Below, in pieces: positions 10,726-21,057 of a stretch of 64,000 bases of DNA; the first letter of the stretch is position 1, and every line of letters starts with the position of its first letter. The notes below the pieces were generated by a model that saw only the letters and a program-made list of their open reading frames with translations, ran no database searches and was not told the origin of the DNA. The position numbers and the translations under genes are program-made. The DNA is from Schistosoma haematobium. Taxonomy: Eukaryota > Platyhelminthes > Trematoda > Strigeidida > Schistosomatidae. The stretch is taken from assembly GCF_000699445.3 (NCBI RefSeq), contig NC_067199.1:29472402-29536401 (forward strand), written 5' to 3'.

Positions 10726-10974
10726 TTGTGGTGGCCACTTTGTGTATCTAGTTTTGAATGCCTTGGATACCTAGTTGATGGTAATGGTTTTAGACCAGAT
10801 ATGAAACGACTAGCTCCACTGACTAATGCACCGTCTCCGAAAAATCTTACAGAATTACGTTCACTAGTGGGTGCTCTTCAATACTATTCCAGTTTTATTT
10901 CTTATTTTTCTTGTCGTGCAAATTGTTTATTTAATATTTTGACATCCAATTCATTCAAATGGAGTGAGGAATAA
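10726..10974 (+). pseudogene. RT remnant: end of palm joined to thumb
   Basis: 82 residues. Just upstream the RT fingers read SDGKTPRICG, but the sequence then passes almost at once to FECLGYLVDGNGFRPD and the thumb (LTNAPSPKNLTELRSLVGAL). The whole palm, with motifs A, B and the YxDD box, is missing, a deletion I estimate at several hundred bases from the usual spacing in Gypsy RTs. This enzyme cannot have been active. Confidence 0.85.
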
Positions 10975-11450
10975 GAGTCATGCTTACGGAATCTACTAAA
11001 GTTTCTTCAAAGTGATGCTGTTCTTCGAACTTACTCCCCTAGTGTGCATTCCGTGTTTATTACTGGTGCATCACCTGTGGTTATTTGCGCGGTTTGGTAG
11101 CTGGAAGGTAGACCTGTTATTTGTGTTTCACGCAAACTTACTGTTACTGAACAAAGTTATTCACAGACTCAGCGAGAAGCATTAGCTTTGTTTTGGGCTG
11201 TTAGAAGACTTCATAAATATTTGTCAGGAAAAAGTTCATTATCTTTACTGATCCTGAAGCTTTAAAGTTCATTTATCATCCTGAAAAATCTTTAGCACGT
11301 TCCTCAGTTGCTATGGTTCAACGATGGAGTATTGCTTTGAGTGCATATGACTATACGGTTCAGCACAGAAGTGCCAAACAAATTCAACACGTTGACTACA
11401 TTGCTCGACAGTCATTACAAGATAGACCTGCTAATACTTCAGACTGTTAG
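10975..11450 (+). pseudogene. RNase H remnant with stops, second Gypsy element
   Basis: Frames across this stretch read FITGASPVVICAVW (the D-G-A-S pattern, with T-G in place of D), SYSQTQREALALFWAVRRLH, FTDPEALKFIY and QHVDYIARQSL, the blocks of Gypsy RNase H in correct order. A TAG follows AVW near 11098 and a frame change lies near 11235. It is recognisable only by joining frames, so it is a decayed domain. Confidence 0.75.
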
Positions 11451-11453
11451 TTA

Positions 11454-12209
11454 GTGAAACCTTTACCAGTGAGACGTCCAGATCTCATTAGAGAAACTCA
11501 TAGATATTTTGGAAGTAAACGCAGTGCTATACGGAAAGGCTGGACTGCTAATTTCAAACGTAGATTTCCTGTTTATTTTTCAAAGCGGGATGAGTTATCC
11601 ACTACTCCTGATGGTATTGTGTGTTTAAATGATCGTGTTGTCATTCCTCCTTCATTGCGTAAATCTGTTCTTGAAGATCTTCATAGTGGTCATTTAGGTG
11701 TTGAGGAAGTGAAGTCCTTGACAAGTCCCACATGTTGGTGGCCAGAGATAAATGCAGATATATATCGTACGGCAAACAATTGTGAAAAATGTCATCAGAT
11801 GAAAATTCATCCTTCGAAATGGACTCCATGGCCAGTGTCGTCTGAGGCCTGGAAGAGAATTCGTGCAGACTATTGTGGTCCGATTCTTGGCAAATACTAT
11901 GCACTGGTAGTTATTGATTCTTTTTCAAAGTGGCCTGAAGTTTTTTTTACAACTTCACCAAGTTCTGATTTCACAATCCAAGCATTAAGAAAGGTGTTTA
12001 GTCGGAAAAGGGTGCCCATGGTGTTAGTGACCGATGATGGCTGTCATTTTGCTACAGATGCGGTCACTGCCTGGTTGAATGGTATAGGGTGTAAAAATCT
12101 GTTTACTGCTCCCAGACATCCTTGTTCTAATGGTCAGGGAGAAAATTTTGTCAGGACATTGAAGACTGCTATTGATCCTATAGCCGCCTCAAAATTTAAT
12201 GAGCTGTAG
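11454..12209 (+). pseudogene. Integrase, second Gypsy element
   Basis: 251 residues covering the zinc domain (LHSGHLGVEEVK, CEKCHQMK) and the catalytic core. The three acidic residues are visible: Asp in RADYCGPILG, Asp in VLVTDDGCHF, Glu in NGQGENFVRTL. A TAG at 12207-12209 ends the frame before the C-terminal domain, which continues at 12231. Confidence 0.88.
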
Positions 12210-12230
12210 AGGGGAGTCGTTACTTTTCTA

Positions 12231-12653
12231 TTGCAATACAGAAATGCCAGACATTCGGTGACGAAAGAGACTCCACCAAAATTTTCCAAAGGAAGAATTC
12301 TTTGGTCAAATATGAGATGTTTGGAGTCTGCAGAAGTTACATATTATCGTGGAAATGATCTTCAAACAACCACGGGAATTGTTCTGAAGAATGTGGGGAA
12401 ATCTATGGTGCGAATTCTAGACATCAATGACTTAAGTACACACCGTCGACATGTTGATCAAATACAATTTCAGGAACCAGGTGAGTCAGTCCCGATTTCC
12501 GTTGTTAATTCTAACGCTAATGAGCACATTCTAGATAATACAGAGTCCTTATCCAATACACTGATCGACAGACACAGGATGAACTTGAGAAGACGTGCAA
12601 TTGACTACAGACACCTAGACTCCAATTTAAGCTGTGGCGGATGTGGTGTTTGA
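12231..12653 (+). pseudogene. Integrase C-terminal part, second Gypsy element
   Basis: 140 residues that continue integrase after the stop at 12209: LQYRNARHSVTKETPPKF is the usual segment following the DDE core, and VTYYRGNDLQTTTGIVLKNV plus STHRRHVDQIQ is the GPY/F-like and tail portion. The frame runs 12 bases into the 3' LTR, as is common for elements without an envelope gene. Confidence 0.82.
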
Positions 12654-12807
12654 ATGAACTAATGATACTTTTGTACTTGTTGAATGCTTGATTTCGAATT
12701 CTAAATACAGTACATTCGTTTGTGGTTGTCTAGTACTTCTTGATCCGATTATGCTAATTCTTGGATTCTTAGTTCGTACTATAATTCAAATACTTCCGAT
12801 TATCACA
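12642..12807 (+). repeat. 3' LTR of the second Gypsy element
   Basis: 166 bp beginning TGTGGTG and ending ATCACA, followed by the target duplication GATTG at 12808-12812. The bases just upstream (12620-12641) are not a clear polypurine tract; only GGCGGA is purine-rich. Confidence 0.93.
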
Positions 12808-15800
12808 GATTGTTACTGAGTTGTCACTCAGTAACAGAGCTAATTATTAAGGAATGTCATTTTAAAGATGACACTTGGACAATCCAGGTCTTTTGGCTTA
12901 TTACAGCATGTACTGTGTTGGGAGTCGTCGTGGTAGACTGAGTGCTAAAACATTGTATATCTCACCATAGTTTAAGTGAGGGCGGCATTCTCGCCATAGG
13001 GTAGTTTTCTTCCAATTTGGCTCTATTTCTCTAACGGTCGGAGTGTTCTGTTTCGGAGCTCTTCTAGTACCCAGAGGCGGACCAGTGGATAAGTGATATG
13101 GCTTTAGTTAGGACATAAATGTCCTAAATTTTGTGTGTGTTATTCGAACCCGTAAATTATCTGCAGCTTTCATAACTACTACATATATTTGTGGATGCAA
13201 ATAATATGAGCTTTGTAAACTAGTTAAATGCAACATTGTTTGCCCACTTGAAGACATATAGGCGCTTTTGAGGGTGCTTATCCATTATCTTTTTATTTCA
13301 GCGTCACAATTATAGCACGCATTCAGAAAATCTTCTTCTTTAACGTGGACCAAAGTTTTGAAGTACGCATTTACCAACATTATGGCCCTGGTCCTTGTCA
13401 CTCGATAATAAATACAAACTTGATGAGCCGTTCTACTATTTACATCTGATTAACAATTAGCTGATACGTTTTCATGAAGACTGAGTAGTGAAATTTTCAT
13501 CATATTCTTATGTGTTTCTCCTGAAGGTACTTTGGTAGCACTCTTGATGTGCACGGCAGTTTTAAAATATAAATTGCGTCTGTAAAAAGGCATTTAACTA
13601 CTCTCCTAAATGTGTGATGGCAATTATAATTTGACGATGACTCGAATGCCAGTGACTCGAACATATGAAATCACTTCTGAGTTTTCCACAATTTTAGGAC
13701 GGTCCGCTCCAGGTTTCGAGATAAAAATACTGGTCAGAGTAGAAGGCCCCTTGTTGACATTTTTGTGCTTATATATGCTTTTACTGAAAATCAATATATT
13801 GTGCCAGTGGGTATCCCTTGTTACATCGACAGAAGAAACCAGTCTGATGTTGAGTGGGTTTTCATTTCGATCATGGAACAGAACATTTGAACAGTGAAGT
13901 TTTCATTTTCAGTCACAAAGTTTGTAAGCATTCATTATAAAATAAAAGGAAATATGATGTCTATACAAAATAAGGTGAGTGAATACTTGAGCTATAATTT
14001 TTTGACAATGTCAGGATGTTTGTGGTCAACTCTTTACCAACCGACACAAGTTGTTACATACACATATAGTCATATAATGCAATAAAAATAATCTAATTTG
14101 CCTCTAAGCTGGGAGTTATTATAATGTTAGTAAGACTATTCAGTGTAAGAGCTTGCGTGCTTTGTGAAGTTTGCTTTGCGACAGGCGAACGGTGGTCGAT
14201 AATGAATACGACTCAAGTCCATAGTTGTTTATGATAAGAAGTTATGAGGAGAATTCATAAACAGCCAGCCAAAGAGTCAACGTATTATTTTGTGCTTCTT
14301 AATAGCGATCCCAGTTAAATGTTCGAGGTACTTGTGACGGCGCAGGATGAAGTCATATGTTCAACATATGTTTTCGGTAGTACACAATGACGGTGTTGAG
14401 AATGAGAGAGGAAAACGTAAAGGCAAGAAGCAGAACAGTCAGTGCATATGAATAGTATAGTTCAGTCACTAGTCATTTGAGTACTTAGACTTATTCTCTT
14501 GTATTGGGTCAATTTCTGAGCGAGTATATTTCGTTAGGTTGAAGAAGACATGCCAGAGTATAGCTTGAACGAAGCATTATGTAAAATTATATGATTCAAA
14601 TCTCCGAAAGCTTAAGATGGTGTATATTTTTAAAATTCAGTAAGGAAAATATCAGCCGGCTTTTTATCGTCAAAATTATTATAACCGATTTTATTGTTAA
14701 AATTTTGTAGAGATATAAGTGAACTCCTATTTAGTTTATTCGTCTAGTTTTGTTTACAATAGGACTTTTCGGTAGGAAATGAAACCAACCCAAGATCACA
14801 CACATGAGTCATAGAGGCTTTTAGCATGAGAAATTAGCATCGATACTATTGATTACTTACACCCCCTGGACCGTAAGGAGCCGTGATTTTGCAAAAGTAT
14901 AGTCTAGATTGGTATTAGAACACGTAGAAATGCTACTACGATGACAGGCACATTCAGCAACCGTGGATTTGCTATGGCGTAACTACGTGGTCAATCAGAC
15001 CTCACGTGGGAGTCACATCGTTAACTAGACTGGTTTGTCGTATCGTGACAGCAAGTGATTGCGATTGAAGAACACGTTTGGGGTGAGAGGAGAATTATAT
15101 ATTTTGTGAAGAAAGCAAGATGTTACATAGTGGTGACCATGTGGTGGCATTGCTCGCAAGCTGAAAATTTCCTGATAACTTATATGTCATCAAACTCTGT
15201 TCAAATTCTGCGTTACGAATTTCGCCTCTCGCTTATGCTACCTCTTTTTGAAACTGGCTTCTTAGACAATTCGTAATGTCAGAATGTGTCATAAGCAAGG
15301 CGATTATGGATAAAATAACTGTTCAGTCATGGTGAAGTGACCTTAGGAATGCAAGATAGATGGTATGTAAGCCACCCTTTCGATTCACTGAAAATTCCAT
15401 AGACAAAATATTTTCTGACAGAGCAATTACATACTACTTTCACAGACATGATCAATAATTCATAACAACGTCATTCGTCTTTTAGATTTGTAACGATAAA
15501 TAATCTTTTGAAACATATCTCTCGGGTATTTGACATTGATCCGTACCAATTTTGCTGGACACAATCTAACCGTATGTGCTCAATCAAGCACCCGCTACAG
15601 TTCACTCTCCAACATGCAGTGGAATGGTTCCTTAATCTCAAACACTTCGTACAAATATTTCACGTAATTCCATGAACAAATACATCTTTAACCTCAACCG
15701 GTATCGAGCTCATCTTTGTTTCAGTTGAAGATTTTTATGTGCCGGCACTACTTGATTCTTTCATGAACAAGCAATCTTCAAAAGAGTAAAGTACGTGCTC

Positions 15801-16599
15801 CATCAAATCAGTGGAAAATCCCATTTGCAGCGTGCAAGGCATTGTGTAACCAAGATTGCAGGAACTCAACAGAGTACGTCATTGATGTAAACGTTAGAGT
15901 TTAGTAGTCAACACAACTGGTGGTGGCTGGATATGTATTGGAGAAACGTTTGCTGAAATAAGACTAACATTTGGCAAGAACGTACTGCTTTGAACTGCGT
16001 CAGTAATTGACCTTATAGTGGATCACACTCTAGACGTCCCTGAAAATTTCCCCAATAAAGCGTTTGGAAAGAGAAAATTGCCAGGTTTCATTCCTCGTAG
16101 CTTGTTTACAGACGAATCTAGAATCATTTTTTATAAGATTTGGGTATTGAATACTGTTCGTTTTGATTTTCCAACTTATGCCTATCTGATATACCGAAGG
16201 TGGAATAAGCACAACATTACTGCACTTGCGAACTTGTCGAAACAAACATACCTGTCGACTACTTCTGCTGATGCCATAACCTAGGATTTGAATGTTCACG
16301 GAAAAAGGCATGCCCTGATTTGTTCTCGACTTTAGGCCTTCTCAAGAATTTCTTTTCTCCCTTTGCAACATAGTCCTTACCTGAGGCTCACATATATATT
16401 ACGTTCGTGATAAAGTACGGCTGAGGATGAGGCAGTCGATCAGCGATATACAGCCTGTCCATTCCAAGACTAATGATTCCAATTTTGCCCTGACCACACT
16501 ATTCTACTACGATAATCTGCGACATGTTAATTTGGCAAGTAAATGAAGTCAATTGTCGTTTGAAAAAGTCCTCATAATGGCTGATTAAAAAGCAATGAA
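12808..16599. other. 3.8-kb stretch with no identifiable gene
   Basis: Base composition is more even than in the PMCA introns, which suggests old mobile-element debris. Frames of 60-95 codons occur (for example 13610-13897, 15055-15276, 16018-16284), but none has recognisable motifs or splice-site support. A short phrase, TTTTGCTGGACACA near 15550, recurs near 17115 with changes. I see no RNA gene here. Confidence 0.5.
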
Positions 16600-17030
16600 T
16601 TAGAACCTAGAAACCCACCATATCGTTGCCTCATTTGTACAAAATGGATATCTCTTGGAATTAGTACGGTGTGCGGCAACATGGGTCAAAGGATTGGATG
16701 ACAAAAACTATCTAGACCGGGATTTTTGCCTGAGATCGTACTCGCGAGGTCACTGGACAATAAGAAGCAAATTGTTCGAGGTATACATTATACCCTACAC
16801 TCCTGACCACTCTGAAAACAACATTCGACCGAACATCAAAATTAAATTTCAAGAGGCAAGCAGTGACAAATTGCGTCTGAAAGAATCCATAGCCAAGCAA
16901 GAACATATTTCATGTGTGTACGGGTTGGATCTGACAATAATCCTTTCCTGCCTGATGTGACTACAGCCCCTTCAGTAAATAGTTTTAAAAAGAGGTGAAC
17001 AGCCACGAATTCATTCATGCATTCAGTGGC
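16600..17030 (+). mobile_element. Relic of the 3' end of a CR1/Jockey-like LINE
   Basis: The plus-strand frame around 16655-16790 reads LLELVRCAATWVKGLDDKNY and later RSKLFEVYII. This matches the conserved C-terminal RT tail of CR1/Jockey-type LINEs (pattern: LERVQRxATxxVxGLxxLxY ... RRxRGDLIEVYKI). Another frame near 16940-17000 reads NPFLPDVTTAPSVNSFKKR, matching the usual closing motif (LPxxVVxAxSVNxFKxRLD). The two blocks are in correct order and spacing but in different frames, so this is a decayed 5'-truncated copy. Family assignment is from motif wording only. Confidence 0.6.
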
Positions 17031-17349
17031 TCTACCTAATGCATGTGTTTTAGTTTAGAAATAACCAAAATAAATGATTTCATAAGCCTTTGAAAGTTGT
17101 ACTGGACTCATTAATTTTGCTGGACACACTCCTAACGGAAGTCACTTGGTCAAGTATCTTGACCAGAGCACTTCTGCGTATACTGTGATACCTACCTTTT
17201 ACGACCTTAATTATACGGCACCAAAGACTTAAAGCAGTACATTAACATCAAGAGGAAAGTACAAGGAAGTCAACTAGTCTTTATTAGCTCTTCTGAAAAA
17301 TGTCGGATATTAAAAAGTATTTACTTTTTGGCTGGAGGTGTTTTAAATA

Positions 17350-17835
17350 ATGCGTTACAGTACTGTACTGCAGCATTTGAGGAAATCTACTTGTTTTCAT
17401 TCTTTTCATTTTCTTAAAAGACCTGACTTAGTCTACGTTATTCACTTAGCTAAAATAGGACTCACTAACCTATCTTGCCAAAACTCATTGTCCGATGCTG
17501 AATACGAGCGTGTATCTACGAAAACTTTGGAGTTACTAGCAGACTCTTTTGAACAACTTCCAGAACGCTTTGCGTTAAACAAAGAATATGATGTCGAACA
17601 CGCCTATGGTGTCTTGAAGGTCACTTTTGGTCCTCAAGTTGGGACTTATATTATTAATCGTCAGGCCCCAAACAAGCAGTTATGGCTTTCTTCTCCTCAA
17701 AGTGGCCCTAAACGTTACGATTATATCCCATCGATGGGTTTGTGGATCTATAAACATGATGGCAAATCTCTTCACTCTCTTCTCAGCGAAGAGGTCTCCG
17801 CCATCGTAGGTGGCTCTGTAGAGTTTCAAAACTGA
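17350..17835 (+). CDS. FXN: Frataxin, mitochondrial iron-sulfur cluster assembly factor
   Basis: A complete 161-residue frame. Frataxin binds the cysteine desulfurase/scaffold complex in the mitochondrial matrix and stimulates sulfur transfer for Fe-S cluster synthesis. Residues 1 to about 45 are basic and hydrophobic with few acids (MRYSTVLQHLRKSTCFHSF), fitting a mitochondrial targeting peptide. The mature fold follows: helix 1 (DAEYERVSTKTLELLADSFE), then strands GTYIINRQAPNKQLWLSSP, SGPKRYDY, LWIYKHDGKSLHSLLSEEV. These are the family signature, including the Trp in QLWLSS, the Asn of PNKQ and the Arg of PKRYD. An in-frame TAA six bases before the ATG supports this start. No intron is needed. 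The acidic ridge of helix 1 is weaker than in human frataxin (T-K where human has E-E). The C-terminus is short. Confidence 0.95.
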   Translation: MRYSTVLQHLRKSTCFHSFHFLKRPDLVYVIHLAKIGLTNLSCQNSLSDAEYERVSTKTLELLADSFEQLPERFALNKEYDVEHAYGVLKVTFGPQVGTYIINRQAPNKQLWLSSPQSGPKRYDYIPSMGLWIYKHDGKSLHSLLSEEVSAIVGGSVEFQN

Positions 17836-20218
17836 AGCCTGCTTTTCGGCTGGTCATATATTATTCTGATATATATTTACACGCTTAGAAAATACTTTCA
17901 CTGGACCTATCAAACTCAGTAAATCAATGTTTGTGTGAGTTCAGTCATGTTTTGTTGCGGCACTGCTTTTGGCAATCGAAACTATATCCGAGTAATAATA
18001 CACTAAATACGATAGATACGTCATGTTGTACATATAAATTACAATCTTCATTTCTTCCAAAATGATCCAATTTTGAAACTTGTACTTTTTTTTTGCCTGT
18101 ATTTTCGAAATTCATATGATCTGTCAGCGACTCAATCATAAAAGTATGTGAATGGAAGTTTTTGTTTTTGATAGCTTTTAACACTAGGTTAATTAAGATG
18201 TACTTCGTATCCTTTGCGTAGAGCTTTGTGGGAAGCGATAGTCAAATTGTTAGGTCATCAGTTTTCAGTTGCTCGACTACCACATATCAGTCCCTCTAAT
18301 TAATCTTCATTGTACCGTATCAGATGCATCAGTACTTAATCAACTTGGTAACGCTAAGACTGTCAATGGATACATCAACGAACACCAAGTTTTCGTCCGC
18401 GTTCTGTGGTTTCCACAGGGCCTTTTCTAATCTAAAGATTGGGTAAATAAGAATTACTAGGTAACATTTCTTAGGCGTCAATACCCTGTGAGTATACGTT
18501 TTTTTATGTATCAATATACCTCTTAGTATTTTAGACAGTTGTCCATTGTTTAAAAAAACACACCCACTTCTTTAGTATAGATCTCAGTGTTTGCCGAATT
18601 AGTTTATTATCTGTTAATTAGCTAATAGTAATTCATTTTTAATTTCATTTCGTGAATGTTGTTTGTACCTGTTTTAGGACTAATTAACAGTTTTTAATGA
18701 AGTTTGACAGAAGGCTGCATTTTGTCACCGTCTTTTGTCGAGCAGGATTACATCATCTGCGTGCTCCTAATTCGACTAAGTGGATATCGGTTTATGCCAC
18801 ATAATAATTTTTACCCTGTTGATAATATTCAGCTTAAACTTGATAGCACTTTGATAACTCAGTACGATGGAACTGATAATTATTTTGTCCGGTATTTGAA
18901 ACGCATATACACTTTATCCAGTGATAAGCCGTCAACTAGGAGTTTGTTTCTTGATCTCTTGCAATGGTCATTATGTTACTGTGATAGTTATTTCTGTAGG
19001 ATGGTGTGTAGATTGTGAGCGGAAAATCTTATTTGGTTAGTTTTTTCCCTTCAGTGCTAAAATGTAATTTTAGCAATTTGTTGGTACTTTCGTTACGTCT
19101 GTTTCATAACGCAACCTACAAAACAACGACTTTCAGTACAATACAGCATAAGAGACATCCACTAAGTATTTAAACTTGACCTAACTACCTCGATAACCTG
19201 CTCAAGTACTAGTATTTTAATTTGTCTAAAAATGCAACTGTTTATATCCCTTCCTACTTTTCCATTCAAGTCATTGGTAAATGTAATCACAACAGTAAGC
19301 TCAATCTCCATAAGATAAACCAAATGTATAGTTTGTAAAATAGCTTCTGGGTACTGAGCAATATATTTTTTACAGCTGGAGGCGTCAACAACGGTCGTTG
19401 GTTTTTAAAGACTTAATTAAATAACCCCCATTTTATCAGGTATTGGCATGCTTAGTATTGGAAGTTTCTCCAAAAAACAAACACGCTAACCACTTTAAAA
19501 CATCATAGTGTCATTGATGACAATATAGAGGAAAGCAGCAGTAGTGAATAACTATCGAGCACTACTGCTCGTATTGATGAAATTAAACCTAGTTTTGCCA
19601 GTTAATTTGTCATTTACTGTGATTCGTTCTTCTAATTGTCATTCAGAACAAACTCAATTGGTGGGAAACTTATATCTCAGTAGTTTTTACATATATTAAT
19701 ATACGGGCCATATTTACAGGTCTATGCAACAACAACTTCACTCAAAGGTGGACACTCGGTTTACCATGTTTCTATAGGTATTCCAGCTAGATAACTTTCC
19801 AGAATCATTCCAACATTTGTGAAGGGAACTGTGTATAAGTTGTCTGCGCTTAAGCTCTCTGGTTGATAACAGACATTGGATGTACCTCATCTAATTCGCT
19901 TGTAATACTAGGTTCATCTAATATTTCCTATCTGTTTAGTTACTGATAAAACTCGTTCCTGCCTGCTTTTCGAGTACGATCAGTTAAAGTGTCGACAGAG
20001 ATGATTCTACTTACGTCAGTATAGTTGAATAACCTCGCATCCACTTTCCGATAGAGACTGAAAGTATACGAACTTATGATTGTTTCGAGAGCAAGAGTAA
20101 AATCTCCATAAATACATACTCAAAGGAACAGGATGGTTGGTTTAATGAATGCTAGCTTCAACTCCACATCAGTAGTTAGTTGACTTCTTAGTAATCCTTT
20201 AAAAGTTAACGAAACGGC
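17836..20218. other. Frataxin 3' flank and intergenic DNA
   Basis: About 2.4 kb between frataxin and the RTE insertion. A frame at 18704-19018 (104 codons) has no recognisable motif and I do not call it a gene. No RNA gene or clear repeat was seen. Confidence 0.5.
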
Positions 20219-20230
20219 TTTCTTGATGTA
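20219..20230. repeat. Target-site duplication, left, of the RTE insertion
   Basis: TTTCTTGATGTA is repeated exactly at 21046-21057 on the other side of the RTE fragment. Confidence 0.85.
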
Positions 20231-21045
20231 CTTACTTACTTACGCCTGTTACTCCTCGTGAAGGAGCATAGGCCGCTCCCCAGCATTCTCCATCCAGGCC
20301 TGTCCCAAGCAATCCTTTCCAGCTCTTTCCAGTTGTTATTTATCCTTTTCATATCTGATTCTATTTCCCGACGTAATGTGTTCTTTGACCTTCCTCTTTT
20401 CCGATTCCCTTCAGGATCCCAAGTTAGAGCTTTCCTCGTGATGCAGTTTGGTGATTCGTGTAGTGTATGTCCTATCCATTTCCATCGTCTTTTCCTAATT
20501 TCCTCTTCAGTTGGGAGCTGGTTTGTTCTCTCCCAGAGAAGGCTGTTGCTGATGGTATCCGGCCAATGGATGTTAAGTATCTTGCTTAGACAACCATTTA
20601 TAAATACTTGTACCTTCTTGATGATGGTTGTATTAGTTCTCGAAGTTTCAGCTCCGTACAGTAGAACTGTCTTAACATTCGTATTGAATATTCTGACTTT
20701 GATATTAGTTGAAAGTTGTTTTGAGTTCTATATGTTCTTCAATTGTAGGAATGCTGCCCTTGCTCTGCCAATCCTCACCTTTACGTCTGCTTTTGATCCT
20801 CCTCGTTTATCGATGATGCTTCCCAGGTGTGTGAAGGATCCTAGATCTTCCAGAGTTTCGCCATCAAGAGTGATTGGATTGCTGTTCTCCGTGTTGTATT
20901 TGAGGACCTTGGTTTTCCCCTTGTGTATGTTGAGGCCTAGTGATGCAGAAACTGCTGCTACATTGGCTGTCTTTATCTGCATTTGTTCGTGTGTATGCGA
21001 TAGGAGGGCTAGGTCATCTGCAAAGTCCAAGTCGTCTAATTGGTT
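20231..21045 (-). mobile_element. 5'-truncated RTE-type LINE (SR2-like)
   Basis: 815 bp read on the minus strand. It contains the end of an RTE reverse transcriptase: DFADDLALLSHTHEQ (the YxDD-type catalytic box), LNIHKGKTKVLKYNTENSN, LGSIIDKRGGSKADVKVRIG, and further frames with [16 protein letters not shown] wording near the 3' end. The 3' terminus is a short (TAAG)n tail on the sense strand (20231-20243 here), as is usual for RTE elements. A TAG near 20728 and other breaks make it a pseudogene. It is flanked by a perfect 12-bp target duplication. A second, longer relative is at 61836-63014. Confidence 0.92.
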
Positions 21046-21057
21046 TTTCTTGATGTA
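21046..21057. repeat. Target-site duplication, right, of the RTE insertion
   Basis: Second copy of TTTCTTGATGTA. The run of T before it makes the exact border uncertain by one or two bases. Confidence 0.85.

Larger units (their letters stand above)
9071..12807 (+). mobile_element. Second Ty3/Gypsy LTR retrotransposon, 3.74 kb, internally deleted
   Basis: A complete insertion bounded by 166-bp direct repeats (9071-9236 and 12642-12807) and flanked by a 5-bp duplication GATTG (9066-9070 and 12808-12812). The inside reads on the plus strand: Gag with two zinc knuckles, aspartic protease, the beginning and end of RT, RNase H, and integrase. The RT palm is deleted around 10730 and several stops and frameshifts break the frames. 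The family differs from the tandem copies at 1-8827: integrase wording here is HPCSNGQGENFVRTLK and CWWPEINADIY. At 3.74 kb it is short for a Gypsy element, consistent with the RT deletion. Confidence 0.95.

Noticed and set aside
13610..14085. Two consecutive plus-strand frames (95 and 63 codons)
   Set aside because: No motif, no splice support, biased only by local composition.
15547..17150. Repeated phrase TTTTGCTGGACACA near 15550 and 17115
   Set aside because: Similarity does not extend far enough to define a repeat unit.
18704..19018. 104-codon plus-strand frame beginning TEGCILSPSF
   Set aside because: The first residues recall an RT motif, but nothing before or after supports an RT, and the rest is not recognisable.
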